The notes under the pieces are model-generated. The model made no database searches. It was not told the origin of the DNA and was given only the letters and a program-made list of their open reading frames with translations. The translations under genes and the position numbers were made by a program. From Xanthostigma xanthostigma (taxonomy: Eukaryota; Arthropoda; Insecta; Raphidioptera; Raphidiidae): a stretch of 64,000 nt of DNA. The stretch lies in NCBI GenBank assembly GCA_963575645.1, contig OY754470.1, positions 9,308,501 through 9,372,500 on the forward strand, in the 5' to 3' direction. Of the stretch, positions 53,620 to 63,870 are shown piece by piece (within the stretch, counting starts at the first letter, position 1; each line of letters opens with the position of its first letter).

Positions 53620-53843
53620 AAAAAAATTGGTTGTCTGTAAAGTCGGTTTACGGACGATAGTTTTACGTGATAACGTCATAAAGAAACATTGAAATGCGTA
53701 CAAGCCGACGCTTGGGCCAATCGTGCCTGTCTATCGCTTATACCGCGCTCTCGCTTGCACGCTCAGGCTCAGGCGGAACGTGACAATTTTTCGTGCGTGC
53801 AGCCGGTGTTTCATCAATTTATAAGACGTTATCACGTCAAAAA
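53620..53843 (+). mobile_element. Repeat I (TTATCACGT element), copy 2
   Basis: 'aaattggttgtctgtaaag', TTTTACGTGATAACG, 'ctcgcttgcacgctcaggc' and CGTTATCACGTCAAAAA, collinear with 33739 and inverted at 57967. Confidence 0.78.
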
Positions 53844-53881
53844 TGTAGAACGCCTGGCAGATATGAATCATAAGCGAAATT

Positions 53882-53962
53882 CTAGTAACTAAATTTCGCC
53901 CTGCAACTAAATTTCGCCCTGCAACTAAATTTCGCCCTGCAACTAAATTTCACCTTGTAACT
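53882..53962. repeat. 18-bp tandem repeat, about four copies
   Basis: AACTAAATTTCGCCCTGC repeats three times exactly, with diverged fourth and fifth units ('aactaaatttcaccttgt', 'aactgaatttcg'). It lies just outside the large palindrome. Confidence 0.9.
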
Positions 53963-53990
53963 GAATTTCGATAGCAACCCTGTTATACCA

Positions 53991-55030
53991 ATTATTTCGT
54001 GCGACCAACACTCTTGGTAATATACTCTCAGGATTATTTGCATTTTATTATGTTTATGACAAATCGAAAATACGGTCATTATATTACTAATAATGGTATA
54101 TTCATATTATATCTATTAATTAACTATATAAATCATTGTCTATCTACTCAATGTGCGGTGAGTGAACGCAGCAAAGCGTATCGAAAATATATCTGCGTCT
54201 CTTTCTTCGATGTAATTCCCTGATTTCTCCGATGATACGATTGGTTGATGTACTTGCATTCAATCTGAACAAAGTATCTCTGTTTCAAAACTTTGTCTTT
54301 TTCTATGACGTTAACATGGGCGTACCCAGCTTTTGGCCCAGGAGAGAGCAAATTAGAAATTTCTTAAGCCGGGTCTCCCGTGCTTGTTTTGACCTCCTGG
54401 ATACGCCAGTGCGTACGGCGTAAAAAAAGACAGAAGTTTATGTTTGCACCTTAATGGTTCGATTGCGATTTTATTCCTATGCTCATTATAAAAGTACCTA
54501 TATAGGTGTAATATACCCATATACTTTTATTCTATACTGAGCATAGGAATAAAATCGCAATCAAACCATTAGGGTGCATACATATACTTCTGTCTTTTTT
54601 TATGCCGTAAGCACTGGCGTATTCAGGAGGACAAAACAAGCACGGGGGACCCGGCTTAAGAAATTTCTAATTTGCCCCCTCCTGGGCCAAAAGCTGGGTA
54701 CGCTCATGTTAACGTCATAGAAAAAGACAAAGTTTTTGAAACAGAGATACTTTATTCAGATGGAATGCAAGTACATCAACCAATCCTATCATCGGAGAAA
54801 TCAGGGAATTACATCGAAGAAAGAGACGCAGATATATTTTCGACACGCTTTGCTTAGTTCACTCGCCGCACATTGAGTAGATAGACAATGATTCATATAG
54901 TTAATTAATAGATATATGAATATACCATTATTGGTATAATATAATATATATTTTCGATTTGTCATAAACATAACAAAATGCAAATAATCCTGACAGTTTA
55001 TTACCAAGAGTGTTGGTCGCACGAAATAAT
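53991..55030. repeat. Near-1.04-kb palindrome (arms about 500 bp)
   Basis: The left arm runs from ATTATTTCGTGCGACCAACA (53991) to about 54497. The right arm mirrors it from about 54520 to 55030 (ending 'cgcacgaaataat'). Arms differ by scattered substitutions and short indels, so this is not simply a sequencing foldback. Each arm contains a smaller hAT-like segment (54317-54414, mirrored at 54613-54710) with 'cactggcgtattcaggagg' and 'agctgggtacgctcatg'. Open frames in the arms mirror each other and are not genes. No target duplication found. Confidence 0.88.
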
Positions 55031-55620
55031 GTAACAGAATGCATTTTCAAAGAACCATCCGCTATATTTCCATAATATGTAGATGTAGTATAGTTACCGT
55101 TTAAATCACCCAGTTGCCGTCCGTATAGTCCTGACATATCCACTTGGTGAATCCAACGCCTGAATGCACAGATTTGGCGAGATAACGCAAGATACGGTGA
55201 AGAGAGGAGCGCCGCGACGCTCACACACACACACACACGCGCCGAGACATATCAAACATCAGGCGCCCGCGGAGATTTATTGCTAATGCAGTTCTATACA
55301 TTTCATTATTACAGTACAAACAAGTATTACCTTCCTTTTCTTTTAAGACCCAAGACTCCCCTTCCCCGTGCCGCTTAGTAGATCTGTAGACATTGATTAT
55401 TGCAAAATATCGTTTTGTTGGCTAGACTTTAGTATAGGATCATAGAGATTAGAGACAGATAATTATAACCTAATTATTAATTTATGAAAATTCTAAACTT
55501 GCGAGTTCAAATAAACAACATTCAGCAATAAATCTATACGACCTTGAGAATCGACAGTTCTGTTCCATGACGTATAAAATACTTAAATCATCCATATTCA
55601 TCAAACACTAATAATATTAA
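55031..55620. other. No gene recognised; CA microsatellite
   Basis: A CA run at about 55223-55240 lies in a GC-richer patch ('ggagcgccgcgacgctcac', 'caggcgcccgcggag'). A 102-codon minus frame overlaps it without motif. Confidence 0.45.
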
Positions 55621-56028
55621 TTAAGAGTATTCGTCCCAGCAAACACCCCCTGCACCCTTCATCTCAAATCTTTTCCCCTCGCCTAAAAACGGTTCGCGCT
55701 CTCCCGACGCTATTTTTAAAGCTAGAGGGTTCTGGTAAACGCCAAATGAAAGACAAAGAATCAGACTACAGATCCTTCAGGCGAATTTTTTGAAAAACAG
55801 TTTCGCCTACGTGTGAAATATTACGTAACTTATTATTTTTTTCAAAAGGTTGTAAGTTTTTTCAGGAATTTTTTTTCAAAAAATTCGCCTAAAGGATCTG
55901 TAGTTGGAGTTTACCAGAACCCTCTAACTTTACAAATAGCGTCGGGAGAGCGCGAACCGTTTTTAGGCGAGGGGAAAAGATTTAAGATGAAGGGTGCAAG
56001 GGGTATTTGCAGGGACGAATACTCTTAA
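55621..56028. mobile_element. 408-bp foldback element bounded by TTAA
   Basis: TTAAGAGTATTCGTCCC and its exact complement bound the element. The arms pair for about 130 bases ('tctcaaatcttttcccctcg', 'aaaacggttcgcgctctccc', 'agagggttctggtaaac', 'ctacagatcctt'). TTAA at both outer ends would fit a piggyBac-type target site, but TTAA is part of the palindrome, so this is not proven. Confidence 0.85.
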
Positions 56029-56479
56029 GGATGAAGTTAGTGATCTGAGACAAATTTATTCGTTAGAAAAAAAACTTTCAATTCACCAAGCAAATTATCA
56101 AGTAGGAAAGTTAGTTAAAGAATAAATATACACTGCACTATACTCCTTGCTCTTTTTGTTGAATATTTTGACGTTCACCCAAAAATCCGACCGATGGCGT
56201 TAGTGAAACGTCAAAAAAAATATTTCATCCTAAATATATTGCACAACGTTTAACCTCAAATTAATAAAGATTTTTTCTGATTGGTTTCTGACTGCTACGA
56301 AGTAAGGATGAAGAAGAAGATGAAAATACAGAAGTCGATTAGTCATGACAGGTTGAAAATACACGAATTTTATTGTAATGAGCACATGTCATCTTACGGG
56401 GGTTAACCGAAGCTGTTTATTATTATTTTGAATTTCTAGTTTCCAAAAAAGAAAAGATATCTATATAAATAATATAAAA
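56029..56479. other. No recognisable feature
   Basis: No supported gene. May include unrecognised copia internal sequence. Confidence 0.35.
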
Positions 56480-56639
56480 TAATAATAATGCGTTTAACGT
56501 TAGTTTCTCGTTTTTATGTCATAACAGACGCCATTCACACCATTACTATTTTCCATCTCTCGCACTTCCCGTTTATTTCTACATTTTTAAACTTCTACCT
56601 AATTAATAGCAATGGGCGAACGAAGGAATTTTAGGACAT
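56480..56639 (-). mobile_element. Copia-associated repeat fragment, copy 2
   Basis: Shares 'aataataatgcgtttaacg', 'gccattcacaccattacta' and 'gcaatgggcgaacgaaggaa' with 51925-52150 and continues directly into the reverse-transcriptase fragment on minus. Confidence 0.6.
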
Positions 56640-57034
56640 TAGGATAAATTTTGAGCATGGGAGTTTGACAAGTAAACGACCATAAAGCCTTAAATAAGGA
56701 ACCATCTCCATATTTATCTGGAATTGTAACTTGGTTTCCATTGGAGTTTGAACAGTTTTACACTGACTCATATTAAATTTTTGCAATAACTGATCAACAT
56801 AGTCTTTCTGATTTAATGATATTGTTTTCTCAGATTTATTAACAGTTATATTTACACCAAGACACTTCTTAATTTCGCCTAAATCTTTAATTTTCAAGTG
56901 ACTCGCTAAAAAATCTTTCAAATATTTGGTCTCTTTACTGTTATTAGAAAAAATAAAGAAGTCATCTACATAAAACGTGACAACAGTTTTCAGCTCATGT
57001 TGAATTTTTGAATACATACATGGCTCTAATTTCT
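56640..57034 (-). pseudogene. Ty1/copia reverse transcriptase fragment
   Basis: The 128-codon frame starting at 57017 has the copia RT hallmarks in order: YVDDFFIFS (residues 16-24, the catalytic YVDD), KIKDLGEIKKCLGV (42-55), DYVDQLLQKFNM (72-83) and KTVQTPM (87-93). In-frame codons before the Met (KLEPC) extend the homology to a TAG at about 57034. It corresponds to the C-terminal half of the RT palm and the connection region of RVT_2. The upstream fingers, integrase, gag and most of RNase H are missing, and after residue 100 the similarity weakens. It lies next to a repeat shared with 51925-52150. Non-functional. Confidence 0.88.
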
Positions 57035-57167
57035 AATATAACCAATTTTTAGTAAACATTCATCTACTTTCCTGTACCAGGCTCTTGAGGATTGTTTGAA
57101 TGAGTTGGGTGTTCAGCATATTTAATTACCTATTATGTATAACAACATTGATAGATATAGTGGAGGT
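57035..57167. other. Unassigned spacer
   Basis: May hold remnants of the copia element. No motif seen. Confidence 0.35.
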
Positions 57168-57283
57168 GTTGCAATTATGTCAACAATGTTAGTGCACTAT
57201 GATTTAAATATACTGTATTTATGTTTAATAAATAAATGAATATTTAAATCATAGTGCACTAACATTGTTGATATAATTGCAAC
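57168..57283. mobile_element. Foldback MITE
   Basis: GTTGCAATTATGTCAACAAT and 'gttagtgcactatgatttaa' on the left are mirrored by 'ttaaatcatagtgcactaac' and 'gttgatataattgcaac' on the right, around a short AT loop. Confidence 0.9.
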
Positions 57284-57284
57284 A

Positions 57285-57461
57285 GGAATTATTGAGGGAA
57301 ACCATGGAAAACCTCAACAAGATGGCCAGTACAGGAATTACCGTTTCTCGGCGAAAGGCAGCAGGAAAAAGTCTCAGCCACATTGGCCTCCGCCGGAATT
57401 CGAACCCGGTACCTCCCAAATGCGAGTCTAGTGCTCTCACAATTACGCCACTCCGCTCGGT
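57285..57461 (-). mobile_element. tRNA-derived SINE, copy 2
   Basis: Collinear with 52151-52324, with an ACCGAGCGGAGTGGCGTAAT head, B box GGTTCGAATTCC, and tail ending AATAATTCC. It is inserted at the edge of the foldback MITE. Confidence 0.85.
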
Positions 57462-57911
57462 AAAAAAGATGTAATAATGAACGAGTTGCTTTAATATGTT
57501 TATGGATGATAAATAATGTACACTATTAATAATTATCAAATTCCGGACAATATGTTGGTCGACCTCACTGTCTAGAACAAACGGCTCTTTTTGTGCATTT
57601 AAATATATTTTCTGTGGTAGGTCACATGCTCAATCCGTGACGTGAAGTATCAGTAAAGAGCCACTTGTACATAAATAATTCAACGCGTTCCAGACGACAA
57701 AACATTAACTGAAAACAAACGATTTGCGTTGTTTCCCAAGTCATTCTGTTTGTCGTACTCTCAAATGGTTTTGTTTTGCTTCGGGTCAGGATGTTCACCG
57801 AAACTCTCATACAATACACGTGGGTTTTAAATTGGCTACCGGCTACCGCTAACCGCACATATTTTTTCGGAAGAATTTTTATGCGGTTTTTTTTCCAACT
57901 ATTATCAAGCG
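57462..57911. other. No recognisable feature
   Basis: A 78-codon minus frame (57622-57858) shows no motif. Confidence 0.4.
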
Positions 57912-58487
57912 CAGAGCCGGATTAATGACTATAGAGGCACTTGAGCATGTGAGGCCCCTTGCAAGGAAATTTTTTGACGTGATAACGTCTTATAAATTGA
58001 TGAAACACCAGCTGCACGCACGAAAAAGTGTAACGCCGTAACGTTCCGTCTGAGCCTGTGCGTGCAAGCGAGAGCGCAGTATAAGCGATAGAGAAGCACG
58101 ATCGGCCCAAGTTTGACAGCTACTAAAATTTAGGTTATGTATTATTAAATATGATATTCGAGCGGAATACGTTATCACGTAAAACTATCGTCCGTAAACC
58201 GACTTTACAGACAACCAATTTTTAAGGATATTTTCTTTGAATAAAAAAAATTAAAATGACACAGATTTTATTTGTTGTTTTATAATTAATTTATTTATTT
58301 ACATACATTTTCGTCTCATCTTTTTTGAAACAAATTCATATATGATCTCTTCAAAATCGATCGTATGAAGTGGATAATTTTCTATACATAAAACGCTATA
58401 TTCATTAAATTTTTTCTGGCTAATTAGAAAAGTGCGAGGCCCCCCTAGAAGCTCGAGGCGCCTGGCCCATACGTTAGTCCGGCTCAG
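57912..58487. mobile_element. hAT-type element, perfect target duplication, carrying repeat I
   Basis: CAGAGCCGGATTAATGAC on the left, and the complement of the right is CTGAGCCGGACTAACG. Target duplication ATCAAGCG (57904-57911, 58488-58495). 'gaggccccttgcaagg' and 'gcgaggcccccctag' lie inside the ends. A complete repeat I (57967-58224) sits within it. Confidence 0.92.
57967..58224 (-). mobile_element. Repeat I (TTATCACGT element), copy 3
   Basis: Inverse of 33739 and 53620: 'ttttttgacgtgataacg' at left, 'cgttatcacgtaaaact' and 'ccgactttacagacaacc' at right. Confidence 0.78.
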
Positions 58488-58749
58488 ATCAAGCGAGTTG
58501 TGTTATTCGAAAAGTATAAGAATCGAATCCCGACGACTGCGTTTCTCATAGGAATTTTTCTTGCTACCTTTCTTTTCCCCCGACAAATGGCAATCTCTGT
58601 ACCGGTTTCGAACGCTTATGAACTCTGTTATCGAGCGTCTATTTCAATATCTATCTGAGCCGGTTATGCTAAGACTTTCTTTCCTGTTCGCAAAAGGTGA
58701 GTTTATCTTATCTTGCAAATTCCAATAAATCCTTCACTCACATGCAAAA

Positions 58750-59095
58750 AAAAAGACGGGTTGCACTCCGGGAGTGCTGGCAGAAGTGAAAACTTGAATA
58801 TTAACGTCTTACGAATTTTCGATCAAAATAGTATGTATCATAGATTGCATTTTTATGTACGATATTATAACGCTAGATGTCTGAATTTTCGATCAAAATG
58901 GTTTGTATCATAGATTGCATTTTTATGTACGATATTTCAACGCTAGATGTCTAACGTTGTATAAATAAAAATTTTCGATCAGGTCACGTGTCCTGACACG
59001 GTCACGTGACCTGACGCGAGTTTAACATTTTTTACCCATTACAAAAAAAGTGTACAACGCCGCTAAAGAAGTTTTCACTTCAAAAATAAAAGAAC
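58750..59095 (+). repeat. Repeat F, copy 2
   Basis: GACGGGTTGCACTCCGGGAG, 'gaaaacttgaatattaacg', two rounds of 'atgtatcatagattgcattt', then 'ttacccattacaaaaaaag' and 'tgtacaacgccgcta'. A local hairpin, CAGGTCACGTG with its complement, lies at 58980-59016. Inverse of 11925-12252. Confidence 0.72.
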
Positions 59096-59401
59096 TCGAG
59101 TGAGATTAGTATAAATACCGTTATTAGACGCTACGCGCATTCGAACATGGTATCTACCATACTCTATCCTCCTCACTTAGTGAACCGAAAAATAACTACA
59201 ACGATATAATAATATGGCGGAAGGCATGTTCACTAGTGTATGTCGATGGTTTCCTACCTCTATTCTGTTAGTAGTCTTTTTCAGCGAGCAGCTACATCCT
59301 GTTAACTTTGATGTTACATCGTAAAAATTAATTCTGTTCATTTTTTTCATAACGCGCCAAAAGAAGTATAACTTCAAAAACGGTAAACTATAGGTAATTA
59401 G
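59096..59401. other. No recognisable feature
   Basis: 'cgcgccaaaagaagtataac' also occurs near 21600 on the opposite strand, suggesting a minor repeat. Nothing else. Confidence 0.4.
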
Positions 59402-59743
59402 TAAAGCTGTAAAAGTAACGAGAAATTGGGTACCCGTATGTATTCGTTACTTAAAGAACCAGTACCCGTTACTTTCGTATCGTAACGTTACTCGTTACTT
59501 TTCATACGACATACAATCGTGTACTAACAGCATCAAGCATGTACCATCGCATCGAGGCGCGTCGCATACGTGATACGGTATGACTTCGTTCGTATAACGT
59601 ATAACCGCATCAAACGAGTCGAACTGACATGGATGCGACAAATGCGAGTAACGAAATGAATTTGTAAGTAACGATTCGTTACTTCGAGTCAGACGATGTA
59701 CCCGTTACTCAGTAACGAATACATTCGGTTTGTTACAGCTCTA
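59402..59743. mobile_element. 342-bp hAT-type MITE, copy 2
   Basis: TAAAGCTGTAAAAGTAACG to CAGCTCTA, the same length as 48441-48782 and differing by scattered bases. Flanked by GTAATTAG and GTAATTAA (7 of 8). Confidence 0.9.
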
Positions 59744-60459
59744 GTAATTAAATCCTTTACAATTGTTTTTGTAAAATCGACCGCTTTCAAAAAAAAGTCA
59801 AAAACCAAATCTTAGCTACCATTTTCTAAGATGGTGGCTTGAGTAGTACCTACTTTTTTTTTGAAAATTTATACAATATTAAACAGAAAACTGAAGACAA
59901 TATGACTATTCCAAGTCGTCAGAGAACGGTAACAGAACCGTCACCGTCTTGCAGTAGTTAAAACGAAACGGTTTATATTGATTTCTAAGCTACTGCGCAT
60001 GACAGTCTTGTGTTCTGTTACCGTTTTCCCTGATATATCTAAAATCATAAAATGATTACACTATAGTTAAACCATTCCGTCTAAAAAAACACCCTGTATT
60101 TTTATGGGTGAATGCATGTATGAAGCAGGACAGCATCTATAAATGGGGGTAGTTTAAAAGGTAGCTACATAACGAAATATAGATATTGTAGTACCTTTGC
60201 AATTTGCAGTAAAGGTAATTCTGGAAACATTGCAGCATTTGACAATACTGTTATTGCCAGTTATCTGATATTTGAGTCACGTATTTTGAGTGCAGGACGC
60301 AGGCTACAATGCCAGGTGGACGTATATTATCCTTCAAGCATTTACACATGGACATAGTGCATTTAAGAACGACTCATATATATTATACTTTTTATACATA
60401 AAACTGTTTAGCATTGATTTTTAATTAGATATTCGTTAACACAAATATTAATAATGAAT
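59744..60459. other. No recognisable feature
   Basis: 59920-60040 has 'ggtaacagaaccgtcaccgt' and near-mirrored 'gttctgttaccgttttccc', a loose inverted pair. Nothing else is supported. Confidence 0.4.
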
Positions 60460-60788
60460 CTAATTATTCAATAAATAAAATTATCGACCAATTTTTTAGA
60501 CAAATATATTAAGAAAAAATAATATAATTAATACATTAACGTTTCGGTCCGGATTTGGAACTTCTTCAGAACTGATCTAAAAAATATAAAAATTGATTAA
60601 ATACTCAGTTTCTAATTGGTTTTTGAAAAAAATTCGCTTTAAGTTTTGAATTATCAAAATTGAAAAAATAATAACAAAATCCGGACCGAAACGTTAATGT
60701 ATTAATTATTATTTTTTGTTAATATATTTGTCTGAAAAATTGGTCGATAATTTTATTAATTGAACAGTTCTAATCAGACGTTAATCAC
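60460..60788. mobile_element. Family P element with both arms and one core
   Basis: The left arm ('aaataaaattatcgacca' to 'taattaatacattaacg') and right arm ('aacgttaatgtattaatta' to 'tggtcgataatttt') are inverted. On minus, 60569-60539 reads CTGAAGA, A, GTTCC, AAATCC, GGACC, GAAA, CGTT, with one stem-II mismatch. The right arm keeps only CCGGACCGAAACGTT. Outer words 'ctaatcagacgttaatcac' mark the end. Confidence 0.78.
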
Positions 60789-60852
60789 AGATTTTAATCT
60801 AATTATTGATTTTCGCTGCAAAAAAACGAATATTTTATTTCAAGCTCTTTAT

Positions 60853-61298
60853 TAAAGTCGCTGCACACGAGACTGGTTTTGTTGCTAGATTCCTTGCTAG
60901 ATTTGACTGCTATAGATTTCAAGCGCTGGTTCTCGTGATGGCTTTTATGTGTTCGCTTCACACGATGCATGTATCGAAGCTTGCTCTGCAGGTAGATTCA
61001 GTGCGCGCGCAGTGATAGTTTGAATGTTAACAAAAGTGAACGTTTATTGTCTCTAAACAGAACACACACTATGACGGCATTATTTGTTTGTGGGCGTTTG
61101 TTCATGTTACCCACGTGACAAGATACTGTTTCGTGATTGGTTCTTGCTCAAAAACAAGCAGACGAACAAGCAATTAGCCCCGGTACTAATTTTGCAATCC
61201 ATCTTGTTATTTCGCACGTGAGCCCGCAGTGACGTCATTTCCATCCTCGTAGCCAGTCAGCCCAAGTCCCAGCAGTGCTCCTCGTGCAGCGGCCTTTA
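60853..61298 (+). mobile_element. Repeat H, copy 3, with both ends
   Basis: TAAAGTCGCTGCACACGAG on the left pairs with CTCGTGCAGCGGCCTTTA on the right, defining a 446-bp TIR element. Interior words match 24623 and 47748. No ORF with motifs. Confidence 0.8.
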
Positions 61299-62165
61299 GT
61301 TGAGGCTCATAAATTTCATGTCCTCTTCAAAAATTAATCGTAATTTAGAAACTAAAAATGAATTGTCTTCCATTCATAAATACTTAGCATATAATTGAAA
61401 AAATTAACAAAAAAAAATTTATTAACACTTAAAATATCGGATATCTCATAGTTCAGTTTTCTTATCCATTTTTATCCCTGACAAAACATAAATTGATCTG
61501 TCAAGTTCGGGTGAAAACCAGACATCTGGCAACCCTGTCTGGGAAAGTTTCACGCGGTACCTTCTACATTTTTACTGCGGAAAAAAGTAGATACAGCTGG
61601 ATCACTACTATAATCTGCGTGTCCACTAAAGGGTTAACAGGTCCGTTCTTAAAAATCAATGAACATTTTATATACCTACGAAAATCGTACATGCAGGTCA
61701 CTTTCAAATGCACTCTATAATGAAGACATATAAGTACTCTTTTATTTTAGTAACCTATTTGATTTTATTTATATTTTTATCTTGAAACGTTGACGACGAC
61801 GCCGCGTCGTCTAGTCTAATTCTGATAAAATTAAGTATAAATGGTTATCTAAGATATTATGAGCACACAAAATGTATTAGTTAATTTTATTTTTAGAGAA
61901 AAAACGATATATTATTAGGATTATTGCGATCTTTGGTGGGAATTAAAATTGTTTACCCAGTTTGAAAAAAAATATATTAGTAATAAATATAAAATATAGA
62001 TTTTATTATTGAAGCTAACGTGACCAGTAATTGCTCGTGTTTTTCTCGGGAAAAGAAATACTATGACTAATTTGGAATGATTTAGCCACTATCACTTGGG
62101 GGTCGGAAATGCATCATTTTTTTTTAAGATAATGACATTTCTGTGAAGAATTTTTATTTTATTTA
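61299..62165. other. No recognisable feature
   Basis: 'cttgaaacgttgacgacgac' near 61782 again has a GAAACGTTG word, without a hammerhead core. Otherwise unassigned. Confidence 0.4.
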
Positions 62166-63236
62166 TTGTATGTTTTAACACAGAACATAAAATCTAACAG
62201 TAAATTTCGTGGTTTTAGCTTTGAGAAGGTTGGCCAATTAGAAAGCTATATCAGATCAAGGAAAATTTCAGGCCAAAAAGAGAGGACATTTGTTTTTAAA
62301 ATTTTTAACTCCCAAAATTCGGATTTTTGTAAAAAGACAACCGAAGTAGATTTTCTACAAAATGATGCATTTCCGAAATTAGTCTTCTTCTCCCCAGGAA
62401 TACGAGAACTTACAGGTCACCCTGTACAAGCTGCAGTTATTGAGCCAGTCTTTTGAAAAGAAAATCAAAAACTGTACCTATTGTGAGGTCGTTTTAAGTG
62501 CGAAACAAAAAAATCGAACGGCATTTAAACAAAACTCAAACCAACGATTCAATAGTGATATAATAGCCTCATTGCATATAGTGACGTATCTCCTTATCAG
62601 GAACCGATACCGAAATTCCATGCGGTTCGGTTTTTAAGACGACCTTAATTCGGTTTTCGGTTAGCTAAAATGAGTAAATACGGTGCGGTTTTCGATTTTG
62701 GTTCCCGCTCCTGAATAATTTTCACTCGTAGAGACAACACTAATCTGATTCAACACTGCGTAAAGCACATCACACACAGCCGTAATTTCAATGTGTGTGT
62801 GTGTGAGCCGAGAGAGAAGAGTCAGGTCTTTATTTCATGAAAATACGCGATTTAATCTGCAACGTGCTATACACCTGTTTTATCGCGGTAATTTATCATG
62901 AAATAAATTAGTTGCGAGGTGGTGTTTGTGTAGTGGTGGTATGTTACCTATATAGTGTACACTGTGCACTGGTGTAGGGTAGTGCACTGTGCACGATTAT
63001 AATGTATTTCTGATGTAAATGCGCTACGACGCACGCCGCGTGCGCCCCCAACGCTTTCACACAAACACACTGCATGTTGATATTAAAACGTTCACCTGCA
63101 AATATTCAGGTATATATTTTTATTTAGTTGGCAATTTTGGAAATTTTTATGTTGTTTAAACTTTAAGGTGCGAGTAATATTTATAAAAATTTAAAAACAA
63201 TAATTTTTTGTCCTAAAACTTTTGACAATAACTAGT
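62166..63236. other. No gene recognised
   Basis: A 96-codon plus frame (62166-62456) has no motif. A TG microsatellite lies at 62791-62803 and a 'gtgcactgtgcac' palindrome near 62972-62990. GC-richer text near 63020-63060 is unassigned. Confidence 0.4.
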
Positions 63237-63278
63237 ACATACTAAATAAATAAAATTATCGACCAATTTTTTCCAGGA

Positions 63279-63338
63279 CCCTGATATTGAAAGTCGCGTA
63301 CTCTACCGCTTGAGCCAGTCGGCGCTGGGTGAACACAG
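63279..63338 (-). pseudogene. tRNA-like fragment
   Basis: On minus, 'gcgccgactggctcaagcgg' and 'tagagtacgcgactttcaat' resemble a tRNA D-arm and anticodon arm. No paired acceptor or proper T arm. Identity uncertain. Confidence 0.35.
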
Positions 63339-63379
63339 TGCTTAATATGAGTATATTTAGTTAGTGCATTTCACCTGAA

Positions 63380-63595
63380 TAGAAGCTTATTTTTGAGATA
63401 CATTTGGAACATTTTTCATTAATGCTCCGGTCCTAATGGTCGTAGCGTGATTTTATATAGCCTATAGCCTTCCTCGATAAATGGGCTATCCAACAAAAAA
63501 AATGTTTTTCAATTCGAACCAGTAGCTCCTGAGATTAGCGTGTTCAAACAAACTAACAAACAAACAAACTCTTCTGCTTTATATATTAGTATAGA
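63380..63595 (-). mobile_element. Helitron-like element, 5' part, inverted
   Basis: On minus from TCTATACTAATATATAAAGC ('agaagagtttgtttgtttg') through 'ctcaggagctactggttcga' to 'ggctatataaaatcacgcta', collinear with 7884-8110. The CTAG end is missing. An AAAC microsatellite lies at 63553-63572. Confidence 0.7.
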
Positions 63596-63732
63596 TTATT
63601 TTTGTTAATATATTGAAAAAAATTGGTCGATAATTTTATTTATTTGAAGAGTTCTATTCAGACGTTAATCAAAGATTTGAATAACTATATTATATTGATG
63701 TGTTTCTACTGCTTATGCAATAATTTAAAAAA

Positions 63733-63870
63733 CCGGAGTCGGACTCGCGCACTGAGGGTTCCGTACAAACTTGTAGGTATGTAAATAGTTTGTCCATCAC
63801 GGGAATCGAATCTGGAAGATTTTTTTCGCTTTGCCGTTGGAAAACTGTCGCACATAAGTCGCTGTTAGTC
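63733..63870 (+). repeat. Repeat G, copy 2
   Basis: 'ccggagtcggactcgcgcac', 'gagggttccgtacaaactt', 'gtttgtccatcacgggaat' and 'gccgttggaaaactgtcg', the inverse of 14030-14170. Confidence 0.72.

Larger units (their letters stand above)
63237..63685 (-). mobile_element. Family P element split by a Helitron-like insertion
   Basis: 'aaataaaattatcgacca' (63242-63275) and 'aaaattggtcgataatttt' to 'cagacgttaatcaaagattt' (63596-63685) are the two family P arms. The 320 bases between them are foreign. The central hammerhead core is absent. Confidence 0.65.

Noticed and set aside
53991-55030. Sequencing or assembly foldback artefact
   Set aside because: The arms differ by many substitutions and small indels, unlike a technical foldback. 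Long-read confirmation is still desirable.
55813-56028. 71-codon frame at the right arm of a foldback
   Set aside because: It lies wholly within an inverted-repeat arm with no motif.
62598-62713. Short hAT-like element (CAGGAACCGATACCG to GGTTCCCGCTCCTG)
   Set aside because: The ends are only loosely inverted and the flanking 8-mers do not match, so I left it unannotated.
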